Below, piece after piece: positions 16,744-49,968 of a DNA stretch of 64,000 nucleotides. The notes under the pieces are model-generated. The model was not told the origin of the DNA and searched no databases. It was given only the letters and a program-made list of their open reading frames with translations. Both the position numbers and the translations under genes were made by a program. The DNA comes from Nematostella vectensis (lineage: Eukaryota > Cnidaria > Anthozoa > Actiniaria > Edwardsiidae): NCBI RefSeq assembly GCF_932526225.1, contig NC_064044.1, positions 9,226,801-9,290,800 on the forward strand. Reading direction: 5' to 3'. Numbering within the stretch: position 1 is the stretch's first letter; each line of letters starts with the position of its first letter.

Positions 16744-19700
16744 TTACACAAAGTCAAACAGATACTGCACAATGTCGAAATCTAACTGCTTTGCTATCCC
16801 TCGAATGAAATCGAAGCTGACCAAGCACTTATACTTGGCTGCATCAATCTGATCATCAGCTGAGGTCTGTGATAGTAAGTTGAGGGAGACTAGTGATGTG
16901 ATCTGTGAGAGAATGCTCGCAGAGGGCGCCACGTTGTCTTCGACAATAGTATAGAATATAGCCATAAGACGATCAAGTGGGAATGCCTTGGGACCTGCAG
17001 AGTTAAATTAATGGTATAATCTTCATGCACTTATTGCAATTATTATATACACCTATTTCACAAAAGGCAAATAGCTTATGAATACTAATCATTCGTAAAA
17101 TTAAAGGTGTTAAATAAAGTCCAGCAGAATGTCAGAGCCAAGCATTGGTAACTTGTTTTGATTTATCCATATTCTTCATGACGCATGGTTACTTTCGTTC
17201 ATAGAACTGCTATTTGCCAAACGTCATTTGCCTTTTACACTAACAACCTTTATTAAAATAGGTGTATGTACTGTACAGTGTGGTCTTTAGTGGCAGGGCA
17301 TTGGCACATCCAGGGGTGGTTTAGAGTTCACAGAGTTATGAAATCTGCCACAAACAACATTACAGTAATAAATAAATAAAAAAACAAAGTTAAAAAAAGG
17401 TTACCTGTGAGCTGACAGTTGACCCTTCCTTTGTTGGTTTTAGCTGCAGCTTTCGCTTTGTTTGACATTCTGGGAGCCTTCTTGGAAAAGAACCTTTTAT
17501 CTGTGCGAGGTGGGTTGTAAGAGGCAATGTAGGCAGCTACTAGCAGATATTTTGAATAGAATGGCAACTCAATGTGGGATCTCTGGGGAACTAAAAGGGG
17601 AAATTAATGATCAGCTATCAACTTTTGATTGAATGCAAAGAGTTGTTCTACACACAATTATATTATTCCCCAAGATATAAAAGGAAAGGGGGGTTATGGC
17701 TTGTGCCCAGATTAGTTGTGGATTCAAGGATGGAAGACTGTTCTAATCGGGCCTTGACACCCCCCCCCCCCCCCCCACCTTTTTCTAAACACATTTCAGA
17801 AATAGATGAAAGCTCAATTCCTAGCCATGGTTTCTATATTAGTGTCTTCCCTTAGGGAAATCATTGATTTACCCTGTAGATATAGATATTGTTATGGGCT
17901 GTTGGACAATGTTGTGCCAGGTCCTCTTGTGATGCACATTGTATAGAAAGTACTTAATACCTATTAATGAGCTGCCTCCACTATCAGTCTGAGCTTCTTG
18001 CGTCAACATTGCTTCCCATTGTTCACTTGATACCTCGCGTAAGTAAACAGTGTTGAGTGCCCGTTTCAAATGCGGGTTAATATTACGCCACAACTTGTGG
18101 CTATCATTGAAAGTTGCTTCATTGTTCGTGATTGGCTCACAGTACTTGGTCAAGTGGAGTGCAGCCTAAAATGATTTAGAAAGCAGTTTGGTGTTAGGCT
18201 TATCTTCTAAACTTCATATCACCAGTTTACTTTTGGTGGGTTATGTAACAATTTAGTGGACCTATGGAAACCTGACCACAGCCATAGCAAAGGGAGAGAC
18301 AAAAGAATCATTAGAATCTGCATTATTGAACAGGCCATCCACTCTGAATTGAAAGTCACATCACATAAAAAAAAAAATCCACTAGATATGTTGCTTCCAG
18401 AGTTTAGAGATATTTTCTGTGTTTTCCGTTAAAAAATGCCTTCTATGAGACCAGATGCAATGAGGCCAATTATGGACTGATTGCTTCAAAGGAATACTCA
18501 ACTGAAAGCGACAATGTCGGGAGTCATAACATCAACAGGTTCAAGTGTATCACTCTTAACAGTAACAAGAATTGTCCTCGCTCTATACCAAAAAAAAGAG
18601 CTTTAAAAAGACCAATAATTAACAATGCACAACACATTAACACTTGAGGGGGAAATAAATTGGTTATTTAAATACTTTCTTTTTTTCCCCTGCTTTTATT
18701 ATTGACAAAGACATTGAATACAGGTACAAATCCTAAAAGAATGTGATAAAAAGGTAGCGAAAAATTATATATAAGTGCACCACTGACATACCAAGTGTCG
18801 CAGTTCATTGAGATCCCTGCAGACCGTATGGAACACACTGAGAAGGAGCTGACAATAAGAGCCATAAAATTCCAGCGGGTGATCTTCGTGGCGATCAAGG
18901 CACATTATCTTTTGAAGTTCAGACTTAGAGTAATCAGGAAAATGCACCGTAATTGGATCCAGGAACCCAGTTCCTGTAAAAAATTTCTCCCAAGTTATTT
19001 CACTCAAAAGAATAACACAAAAATTCAAACCAGCCAGTTCCTGAAGGCGTAAAAAGCCAGCCAATACATTAGCATCCATATCACGTAAACGCTCAGCTTT
19101 ATCGAGAACTATATACAAGGTTTCCTTTTCAAGGTTGAGTTTAGTGGCTTTAAGCTTTAGTAGTCGTAGAAATTCAGCAACATTCTCACAGCGTGGTGGA
19201 AATAGGTCAGTGCCATCATCGATATCTTCCAGTTGGTATAGAATGTGTTCATAAAGCAGCCTCCCTGTAAAACACTCCACACAATTGACCAATACATGCT
19301 GCAACTGAAAAAGTACTTATCAACAGAAAAAATCAAAAAAGCAATCAAAACTAGATGATACAGTCACAGCAAGGACTATTAGTGGATTTGTGCATGGGAG
19401 CTTTCTATACAGCTAATGACTGTGAGGGTAAACCCACCCCTCCCCCCAAAAAAATGAATTTACCCCACCCCTCCCCCAGAAAAATTCTTGACAGGAATTA
19501 ATAAAAATAATAATAATTGGCAGTCCACAGTTCGAAACATTCTTATCAACTATACTCTCTTTTCTTTTATATAAAATAAAATCAGTATTACAATAACCCC
19601 CACCACCACCCCCCGAATACCAAACGTTCAGCACCCACCTCAAGGACTTTTAACAATGTTTTAACAACCAATGATTTCCCTGTGGCAGTGTGACCGTAAA

Positions 19701-19848
19701 CGAAAATCGCCGGGCACGGGACACTTTCCTTGCCCCCGAACAGCGAGATAAGTTTGCCGATTTGCGTTTCTCTGCATGGAATCCGCTTTAGTGCTTTCTC
19801 AAACTTCATTGTGTCATATCCCAAATGGCCGACTTTGGCCAACGCCAT
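16744..19848 (-). CDS. ORC5: Origin recognition complex subunit 5
   Basis: Exons: 19848-19639, 19304-18792, 18165-17961, 17590-17405, 16994-16744. Phases agree and the product is 454 residues (human about 435). The start ATG at 19848 is the first Met in the open frame. Residues about 18-70 carry [15 protein letters not shown] and the Walker A motif [22 protein letters not shown] and the Walker-B-type strand [15 protein letters not shown] follow, then [13 protein letters not shown] and [12 protein letters not shown] of the AAA+ module. [25 protein letters not shown] and [20 protein letters not shown] mark the ORC5 C-terminal region, ending with [16 protein letters not shown]...FDFV. ORC5 is one of the ATP-binding ORC subunits that encircle origin DNA and help load MCM2-7. 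It starts about 475 bp from, and divergently to, the second P450. Confidence 0.93.
17600..17860. repeat. Repeat remnant with C17 run in ORC5 intron
   Basis: Contains GGCTTGTGCCCAGATTAGT, also found at 11633-11652 beside the foldback element, then a run of about 17 C (17760-17776). Probably an incomplete copy of the same element family. Confidence 0.4.
18270..18480. mobile_element. Short inverted-repeat element, dispersed family copy 2
   Basis: Shares with 52130-52290 the ordered blocks TTAGAATC, AACAGGCCATCC, TTGCTT/ACTGCTT-like sequence and GTTTTCCGTTAAAA, and with the reverse complement of 2120-2330. Located in an ORC5 intron. Ends are less clear than in the 52-kb copy. Confidence 0.45.
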
Positions 19849-20322
19849 GTTCTGTTGTGGCGTAAAATCCAAATTCTTTCGCCAGGAAGGCTAAAGGGTG
19901 ACTAGCATTGATACTTAGTTGGCTGTTAGATAATATTACAAGGAGATAAGTGAGACGAGTTCTAAATTTGCGGAGAGACACACGATGGGCACATAAATTT
20001 TGAAGTTGAGCATGCTACACTGTGAGGTCTGGTAACTAGAGATGATTTTCCCGCCTCGCCTGATTGCATTTTTGTAGGGGAGGGGTAGAGGAAGGAATCC
20101 AGATATAGACAAAACCTTTTTCCAAGTTTAATTAAACAAAGACAATATATCAAACACATGAAATGAAAAATTGATTGAATAATTATGGTTGTGTTGTTCG
20201 TTTGAGCCAAAACCAGTGCATTTGGGAGGGTAGGGGGCTGCATCTCTTACCCAATGTGCCCCTCCCCCCAGGGGATTGAATGCTTTTACAATGCACCTGG
20301 GTTGTTCAGAACAAAACTCAAA
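19849..20322. promoter_or_regulatory. Divergent promoter region ORC5 / CYP46-like 2
   Basis: A 474-bp gap between divergently oriented start codons. No core motif was identified with confidence. Confidence 0.4.
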
Positions 20323-23300
20323 ATGGCGTTTCAGGGAATAATTTCGTTAGCCTCTTTGTATATCTTGGGTTTATTCCTTTTGTTGCCTGCTTTAACTACT
20401 CTTATGTGTGCTTTAGTGCTTATTCAATATCTACACAAGAAATACTCGCGAATACCTGGACCGGAGAGGGAAAGTTTTATCTGGGGAAACGCAAAGGAAT
20501 TCCAGAGACTTCAAAAACACGGCAAGCGTAAAGAAGAAATTCTACGAGAACTGAGCGAAAAATACGGACCCGTCTTCGTGACATGGGAGATTCACAAGCC
20601 TGAAGTTACCATAACGGACCTAGAGCTTGTGCGAAATGTTATGGCTTCTAACTTTTCGAAAGACAGACAAGTTGAGGAGAAAATGGCGATTCTTTTTGGA
20701 GAGAGATTTTTAGGTGATGGTTTCGCGACTTCGATGGATCCTAACACAACGCTTCGAAAACGTCTGGTTTTAGATGCTGGTCTGAATGAAAAAGCCCTTG
20801 GCAGCCTAATGGGTGGGTTGGAGGAATGCTGCGATAAGTTTTCTCAGAGTCTTAGTGAAATAACGGATGGTAAAACTGCAATAGACATGGAGGACTTTGT
20901 AAAGAGGATGGCTCTAGATATTATGGGAAAGGTAAATATTTAGTGAAGTTTTTTCTACGAAAGGTGTGGCACACAGGACGAGAAAAGAAATATTGACTTT
21001 ATTAACATGGGAACTAATTGGTAAATTCACCAAATAAGCTTATTTATACAGAACTTTCATTTCTCATATCTTAATCTGCGTTTTCTATCTACAAGATCAA
21101 AAAGAATTTTGCGCTGGGGGTTTGTTCGAGTTTCACTCCCTATTGAGGTTTTTGAGACTCCCCTGACAAGACATATCAAGAAAATGAGGTTTAAAGATGA
21201 GGTTCTGCTATAAAAGGGAAGGCTCCCCCCACCCCCGGGCTCAAGAACAATCAGTTATCAATCAGCAGTCAATGAGTCAACATGTCAGGAAAATTGCTCT
21301 GAGTGCTAAATTCTAAATGTTGTAAAATAATGCTATACCAAGCTGTGTGAGCTCTAAAGCACCGAAAACATTAGTGGACAGGAAATCACTAATTCATCAA
21401 TCTTTTAACACAACTGTCTTGATACCTGTGCAAAATAGTTTTATTTCAACCGACTTAGGCTCAGAGATTTTGCAAGAGACTTATAATTTGTGACTGCTAG
21501 CATGGCAGTGTTCTCATTATAATTGCAAATTTTAGCCTGGGGGTGGGAGGAGCTTTCCCTTTTATAGTAGAACCTTTGCTTAATCACAAACTCAATTTAT
21601 AGATGTGAATGGTGTTTATGAGGCACACAACCTTATGTTTTGCCCCTCCTCTCCCCCCTTCCCACAGCCAACCATAGAGCCGGTATAAATTATGCTTTAC
21701 CACATCTATCTTTTTATTTCAGGTTGCATTTGGAATCAAGATAAACTCTATTGAAGACCCCAACACTCCATTTTACACAGCTCTAGAAGAAAGTCGATCC
21801 GCCACTCACTGGGCACTTGAACACCCATTGTACCAGTGGGATGTGACAAGCTTTGAGTACCAGAATGATGTCAAGGAGGCAGTGAAGTTTATGAGAGATT
21901 ATGGCAAGAAAGTGATCGATGGCCGGCGTGTAGCTATGGATGATGGAGAGGATGTCCCATGTGATGTGTTGGATGCAATGTTAAAAGCTGCAGATGAGCA
22001 TGGGGATATCACACTGGATGACTTGCTTGATGATTTTATCACTGCGATTTTTATTGGTAAGCTCAGGGATTGAATTCTGTATTTTGATTTTTTATTTGGG
22101 CAAAGATGGTACTATTCATGGGGGTTAATGTTTCTGTCCTGTCTTCAAGCGAGAGTTGGTAAGAATCTAACAATACCCAGATAGTTTGGGCCATTCCCCT
22201 TTTCAAGACATTAAATGTCACTACAACACAACCAATAAATTTGTAAATAGCGGAAATATGTATAAAATGTTTGTTCTGACCAACGACATGCTGGATTTGC
22301 ATTTAGTCAAAAATAGAAACACCCCTACATGTGTTTTAGGTATTCACAGTTTTTAAGGTTGTGTTGTAAATTGTTGTTCTCTGGAAGAAATGAGCTAATC
22401 TCATGATACAGAATAAACATAAAGTTTTTGTCATTTGCTCGTTTTAGGCCAGGAGCAGGTATCATCAGTGCTTACATCTGTATTTCTGGAGACAAGCAGA
22501 CATAAGGGAATACAAGAAAAGTAAGCCCCCAAAATGCACAGGCACTAGACCAGCTGAAATGAAAAATTAGAGAAATATTACTGAGTATATAGTATGTTGT
22601 GTATGCTTGTAGTAGTGAAACTATACAAGGACTTTACACAACAGCAAGGAGAACATGACCAAAAATGCTTGTACTCTAACAACTCAATTCTAAACTAGAT
22701 TTGATAATATCTACTGATTTTTCTGGATAACCCTGGAGCCTTAGAATAGAAAATTGCTGAAATCTAATTTTGTTTTTTTTCATGTCTGACATCCACATAA
22801 TAACAATGTTCTTGCAGTTTTGTAGTGTAGTGCTTGTATGCTCATGCATTTTTTTTTAGATGCTTGTGTGCGCACATTTCTGGTAGTACTTTACTGGTAC
22901 TTACAAATGATACAGGAGGCTACAGACAAATATTAGTGCCTTTTTTATAACTATCTTTATTGTTCTAGACTTGTAGAAGAGTTCAATTCAGTTCTTAAAC
23001 AAGACAGACCCACACTCCAAGACCTCAAAAGTCTCAAGTACTGTGACCTTGTGATAAAGGAAACTATGCGCATGCACCCCCCTGTTCCAGCAGTATCCTA
23101 TATAACATCCAGGGTGGAGCGGATTGGCAGGCACTGCATTCCAGAAGGAACCAAGCTTCAAATTCTCCCTTATATAGTACACAGGGATCCTGAGATCTGG
23201 GACCAGCCTGATGAGTTTCGACCAGAGAGGTTTGCAGAATGTCAGGATGTAGCTCCACCGTCTTACATGCCATTTGTTCCTGCGGTCCAGGACTGCATTG

Positions 23301-23431
23301 GAAGAGAGTTCCTAGATGTTTCCATCAAGCTTCTACTAACCAAACTGCTTCCCAAATTTTGCTTTAGCCAAATCACAATTGATGATGGCGGCATCAAGTG
23401 TCTACTAAGTAACTATGAAGAGTCTAACTAA
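20323..23431 (+). CDS. Divergent CYP46-like cytochrome P450 with degraded catalytic motifs
   Basis: Exons: 20323-20931, 21723-22056, 22448-22520, 22969-23431; phases agree, 492 residues, no internal stop. An N-terminal membrane anchor is followed by RIPGPERE. Fold-defining motifs remain: K-helix ETMR (about 370-373), RPERF, and the heme-ligand Cys (about 448). Three catalytic motifs are altered. The C-helix WxxxR Trp is replaced (TLRKR). The I-helix reads IGQEQVSS where the other copy has AGQETT, so the acid-alcohol Thr is gone. The heme loop reads FVPAVQDCIG, with the consensus Gly and Arg replaced by Ala and Gln. Intron positions GK|V and EK| match the P450 at 12492-15286; an extra phase-1 intron sits in the I-helix. 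It is a diverged paralogue. It could be a non-monooxygenase P450 (isomerase or dehydratase type), a low-activity enzyme or a pseudoenzyme; the intact frame argues for function. Confidence 0.85.
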
Positions 23432-23999
23432 TAGTAAAAATGGTGAACAATGGCACTGGGGAAAAATATGTATTTTCTGGCTCAAACCACAACAATGTGT
23501 TTGAGCTTATATTAATGTCAAGGTATTTATAAATCAAAGAATAAGTTATAAAGTTTGCTATGGTGTTGTTTTATATTCCCATGTATCCCATCAAAATTCA
23601 TGTACATGCTTGAATTCACTAGAAAGAGAAGTCAAATCCTCACCCTTAAAAAAAATTGATATTACTAATAAGTTGTGTTTCTTGTTGTTTTGGTCTTGAA
23701 AATGCATGTGCACTAAAATCAACTAAGGGAGTTTTTATTAAATACACCAAGGGGGGGGGGGGGGGGGGGGGGGGAGGAAGATATTGAGGGGGGCTCCAAA
23801 CATTTTTAACCACCAATTTTTAACCACCCCTTCCTCCCACCCACCCATCTACCCCCTCCCTCCCACCCATCCACCCCTGTCGCACCCATCCACCCCCCTC
23901 CCATCCACCCCCTCCCTCCCACCCTTCCCTCTCTCTTCCACCTATCTTTTTTTATTATGAAGAATCACTTCAGATTTTTTAATATTATGATATTTTTTC
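23432..23999. repeat. 3' flank with G22 run and CCACCC-rich simple repeat
   Basis: Holds a run of about 22 G (23752-23774) and then a degenerate (CCACCC/CCCTCC)n stretch to about 23945. No gene. Confidence 0.6.
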
Positions 24000-25450
24000 A
24001 ATTCAATTAATTTATTTGGCACCTTTTCATCTATGATTCACGGACGTGGCTCCAAATACATTCATATTGAAAAACAAAATTTACAATTGGTTTTCAATTA
24101 TATTTCTATTTACAATAAATTCTCTATCATCGTACTTTGTAGAGATGTCATTATATGTAGTTCTCATTACAAAGCACTTTCCTTTATTGTTCTTGCTTCC
24201 CAGACAAATTGAGCTATTTCTTTTTTTAGTTGCACTCCCCTGTTTCAAACTAATCACCTTCAAAAATGCTTTGCAGGAGGCATCGCTTTTATATTCTGTT
24301 TTGTTGCGGATTGAAAAACCCTATACACATTTGTTCCCTTGATTAACTATATGCCGGGCATTTTATCATGAAGTGTTCCTCGTCCTCGACTTCGACCAAG
24401 CATATTGGGCACATTCTTTTGTTCAGGGGTAGTGTACGGTTTTGTGTGACGTCCTTTTTCGATAGCTAGTTTGTGGTTGCTTATGCACTAGTCAATTGAA
24501 ACCCCCACCCCCATGGCCTAGGTGAAGGGTGTGGGGTTAGACTTTGACCCTGTACAAAACCGAGAAAAGCCCCCACCCCCTCGGGACAAAACAGCAGTTA
24601 AATGCCCCTACCCCTTGGGTGCAAACTATAGGCAACTACCCGACAACAAGTCATCTGAAATAAGCTTTTTTTATATTTCAAAGCCAGTACACTTCAGCGA
24701 GTACATTTGTACCAAGTTCTATGAAGATAACAGTTACATAAAAAGATGGAGAAATAAATCATCTTCATCTGGCATTTTTTCAATATTCGTTTTTGCACAT
24801 GTCGCCGTGCAGCATGCCACATGTTGATACATGGAATTGCTTGCTACAGAAGAAAAAGAGTCTCAAGCCAAAAACATGATATTTGTGACACTATTCACTT
24901 GTCCCAAGCCCCCACGGTGGGGATAAGTCTTAGAGTAAAAAAACTTTCAATTCCCCCACCCCCTCGGGACAGATTCTCATTCAAAAGTGCTCTAAACCCC
25001 CACCTTAACCCCACACTTCCCCGGGACCATGGGGGTGGGGGTTTCAAATGACTAGTGCATTAGTCTCAGCTTTGTTAGCGCAATTCTGTGATTAACATTT
25101 TTAACTTGTGAGAGATAATCTTCGTAATTGTGAACACTCTTAAATTTCCTAAATGTTCTCAATTTGTTTTTATGTCGAGGGTCTTTCCTTTCATCGTTAT
25201 AAATTTTATTGAGTCAGATTTGTTGTTCTGTATCTGTCCGTCTCTGTCTTATGAGATTTATTGGTATTTCTGCGTCGAGTGGGTTGGACCATATTTCTCC
25301 TAGGCCGGCGTGATTTAAAATATGTATATAATTTTGTTTGTCCACAATTCTTTCTTTTCACGTCCTAAGGTGTCGCGCAACGCTACATTGGCAAGTTTAT
25401 TTTGGTCTGAATTTCTTAAAGCCCCCCAATATATGATATCTATGCATGCA
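24000..25450 (-). pseudogene. Remnant of a non-LTR retrotransposon 3' region, interrupted by a MITE
   Basis: Read on the minus strand from 25450 down, the sequence encodes fragments typical of the C-terminus of LINE polyproteins: a leucine-rich stretch, LRTFRKFKSVHNYEDYLSQV, then a cysteine-rich CPICLVEVEDEEHF motif near 24400 and a weak tail to about 24080. Reading is broken by a 576-bp insertion (24484-25059), by a one-base shift in an A run just before the Cys motif, and by at least one stop. It is a decayed, noncoding copy. The exact ends are uncertain. Confidence 0.7.
24484..25059. mobile_element. PIF/Harbinger-like MITE with TTA duplication
   Basis: Termini TGCACTAGTCAATTGAAACC (left) and the inverse of TGCACTAGTCATTTGAAACC (right) match for about 38 bp with few mismatches. 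The element is flanked by TTA on both sides, the TWA-type duplication of PIF/Harbinger elements. Removing the element and one TTA rejoins the frame of the surrounding LINE remnant, which fixes the boundaries. No transposase ORF. Internal short direct copies of CCCCCACCCCCTCGGGACA lie near 24572 and 24954. Confidence 0.8.
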
Positions 25451-26149
25451 CACCTCTGCTCTCATTCGGTCCTGGTGAAATACCTGTAGCACTAATTATT
25501 TTATTTTTTATTTTTTTTCTTTACATTCTTAAAAAATCAGGTGCTTACGGGCAGGGGGGTGCACAGGGTTCGCGCGCGTTCCCCCTTGTGGGTCTAAAAA
25601 TGGGTCATTGCTTATGACTGTGTACACCCCCTCAGCCAATCTTACGTAAGGGCCTGACGCTAGCCAAGACGTTCAATTATAGATTTCGTACCCACGTTTT
25701 GTCACTGGAAAGATCTAAACGGTTCTAAACATATAAAGAAAGATCTCTTTTACCCGCGCGCGAATTCCAACGCGCCTTCGATAATGCGGTCAGCGCATTC
25801 ACACACAAAGAAACAAAATGGCGGCTGGCTGATAAAATATCTTTTTCCTCGAAAGCCTTGCAGATTTTCAGGTACTTTCAAATTGTTGAGCTCTTTTATC
25901 TTAATATCTACGGCAATTACTGTGTTCCCCTGATCTAGATGCTCGTTAAAGGCAAATGAAAGGTCTCTCAGAAGCAAATCGTGCGTCTATAATCGCGCGT
26001 TTTCATGCCTCGCTTTCTTCGACTTGTTCCTTGCTGGAATTCACTTCCGAACGAAAGATATTTGAAAATCTCACTATAATAATAAGTTTTGAATGTAGAA
26101 TAATTTGAATTCAGCGCGTTATCCCGCCTTTCTTGTGACGTCAAGTTTA

Positions 26150-26235
26150 CTACTGATGGCCGAGTGCTTTGGGATCGGTTTTGCAGTTCAGTATGAAGAG
26201 CAAAGAGGCCGGGGTTCGACTCTTGCCAAAGGTTT
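26150..26235 (+). repeat. tRNA-like segment with A and B boxes (SINE head or tRNA pseudogene)
   Basis: TGGCCGAGTGC (26157-26167) resembles the A box of Ser/Leu tRNAs, and GGTTCGACTC (26213-26222) is a good B box, 46 bp downstream. The stems do not pair convincingly into a full cloverleaf, so it is unlikely to be a working tRNA. An A/T-rich tail follows. Confidence 0.4.
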
Positions 26236-26772
26236 TAATATATCTTAGTAATCTTTTTTCTCTCATTGTTTTTTCTCTTGGAGACGCATGTCTACTAATA
26301 TGACACATGGCGGTTGGTAGTCTATTAATTTTGTACTTTTTGAAGGAAATTTACTAATGTTTCTTTAAAAGTTTTTTGACAATTGCACGGCTAAGCGTTT
26401 GCATTTTACTATTTTGTTATACTCAGCCTTTACATTACTTTCACTATCAGGTACTCACTATCATGCTAGCTATTAAGCGTCTGTTTTAACAAAACTTTTA
26501 TTTTTTGAATAAAAATTAATGATTTTAAATCAATTAATCATCATTTCAAATTCCATTCATAACATCTTTTTGTGTGCAGAAGGTTCAATTTCTTGAGACT
26601 CCCGCCTAATGCGTGAGTGTTGACAACTATGAAGATGGAATTTTTGATGTAGACCAAACTTCAAAGGCCATGGAGCAGCCCTAACAGTGGGGCTTGGACC
26701 CCTCAGTCTAGAGAAAAGTATTAATTGAGTAATTGCTATGAAGTTTTTGTATTATTTTTATCTTTTGTTTTC

Positions 26773-27254
26773 CATGGCCGCTAGCCTACCTGAAGGCTTC
26801 AATATAGTTTTTCCGGCACAAAAACCCCGAAAACATAGAGTTCGCATAACCCGGCCACAATCTTGGATAATGCGAACTCCGTGTTTTCAGGGTTTTCAGG
26901 CTGGAAAAACTATCAAAGTCTACAGGGGGGGGGGGAATAGGGTTATGTAAATCCGCTGATCCGCTACATTTTCGGGGCAAATCCGTGGATCCGCAGATAT
27001 TTTTAGATCCGCATGGTTTGACAGATAAACAATAGCATAGATTGAAATTCATTTGAAATCCGAAATTCGACCATCAAAGCAGTCAAAATCTAAATCTGCG
27101 CCCAAATTGTTAACATATCCATGATCCGCCGTATTTTCAAAATCTGCCAATCCGCTGAAATAATCATCAAAATCCTTAATCCATGAGCATTAAGGGGCTG
27201 AATCCGCCCATCCACGAACCTATCCACCCCCCCCCCTACAGGTAGGCTACATGG
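26773..27254. mobile_element. Compound inverted-repeat element
   Basis: The outer ends AGCCTACCTG (26784) and CAGGTAGGCT (27239) are inverted. An inner hairpin (26803-26915) has arms ATAGTTTTTCCGGC and GCTGGAAAAACTAT. Between them lie G10 and C10 runs facing each other and many ATCCGC repeats. No ORF of note. Confidence 0.5.
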
Positions 27255-27394
27255 CTGCACTAGGCATAGCAAATCCTTAAACCTCAGTGTACCCATGTAC
27301 CCATATGGTCTACCTGAATAGTGATCTGGCACTAGTAGATTAGCTCTGACCTTGACCCTGACCTTCAGTTCATTTGATTTTTTTTCACTTCAGT

Positions 27395-28403
27395 ATGTCT
27401 TCCAATGACTCTGACCTTGACCCTGACCTTCAGTTCATTAGATTTTTTTCACTTCAGTATGTCTCCCAATGACTCTGACCTTGACCCTGACCTTCAGTTC
27501 ATTTGATTTTTTTCACTTCAGTATGTCTTCCAATGACTCTGACCTTGACCCTGACCTTGACCCTGACCTTCAGTTCATTTGATTTTTTTTCACTTCAGTA
27601 TGTCTTCCAATGACTCTGACCTTGACCCTGACCTTCAGTTCATTTGATTTTTTTCGCTTCAGTATGTCTTCCAATGACCTTGACCCTGACCTTCAGTTCA
27701 TTTGATTTTTTTTTCACTTCAGTATGTCTTCCAATGACTCTGACCTTGACCCTGACCTTGACCCTGACCTTCAGTTCATTTGATTTTTTTTCACTTCAGT
27801 ATGTCTTCCAATGACTCTGACCTTGACCCTGACCTTCAGTTCATTTGATTTTTTTCGCTTCAGTATGTCTTCCAATGACCTTGACCCTGACCTTCAGTTC
27901 ATTTGATTTTTTTTTCACTTCAGTATGTCTTCCAATGACTCTGACCTTGACCCTGACCTTGACCCTGACCTTCAGTTCATTTGATTTTTTTTCACTTCAG
28001 TATGTCTTCCAATGACTCTGACCTTGACCCTGACCTTCAGTTCATTTGATTTTTTTCGCTTCAGTATGTCTTCCAATGACCTTGACCCTGACCTTCAGTT
28101 CATTTGATTTTTTTTTCACTTCAGTATGTCTTCCAATGACTCTGACCTTGACCCTGACCTTGACCCTGACCTTCAGTTCATTTGATTTTTTTTCACTTCA
28201 GTATGTCTTCCAATGACTCTGACCTTGACCCTGACCTTCAGTTCATTTGATTTTTTTCGCTTCAGTATGTCTTCCAATGACCTTGACCCTGACCTTCAGT
28301 TCATTTGATTTTTTTTTCACTTCAGTATGTCTTCCAATGACTCTGACCTTGACCCTGACCTTGACCCTGACCTTCAGTTCATTTGATTTTTTTTCACTTC
28401 AGT
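27395..28403 (+). repeat. Tandem array of a unit carrying a 3' splice site plus start codon
   Basis: Fifteen diverged copies precede exon 1 of the zinc-finger/TFIIIC gene, which forms the sixteenth. Each unit has a T-rich tract, CACTTCAG (or CGCTTCAG) and then ATGTCTTCCAATGAC. The ATG positions are 27395, 27459, 27523, 27600, 27664, 27724, 27801 and so on to 28404. From 27600 on, three-unit blocks of 64, 60 and 77 bp repeat with an exact 201-bp period (27600, 27801, 28002, 28203, 28404). In the commonest copies the ATG opens a short frame, MSSNDSDLDPDLQFI, then a stop. The last copy continues into the real exon. Confidence 0.9.

Positions 28404-49968
<21,565 letters not shown>

Larger units (their letters stand above)
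25450..27394. other. Repeat-rich intergenic stretch before the zinc-finger/TFIIIC gene
   Basis: No exon assigned. Holds a transposon-like end (GGGTTCGCGCGCGTTCCC near 25566), a tRNA-like segment (26150-26235) and a compound inverted repeat (26773-27254). Any noncoding first exon of the gene starting at 28404 would lie in this stretch or farther upstream. Confidence 0.5.

Noticed and set aside
19849-19872. Upstream extension of ORC5 by eight codons
   Set aside because: The extension begins with TTG, not ATG. The first ATG in frame is at 19848.
25750-25977. 75-codon minus-strand ORF
   Set aside because: Starts at a non-ATG codon, matches no family, and has no supporting splice sites.
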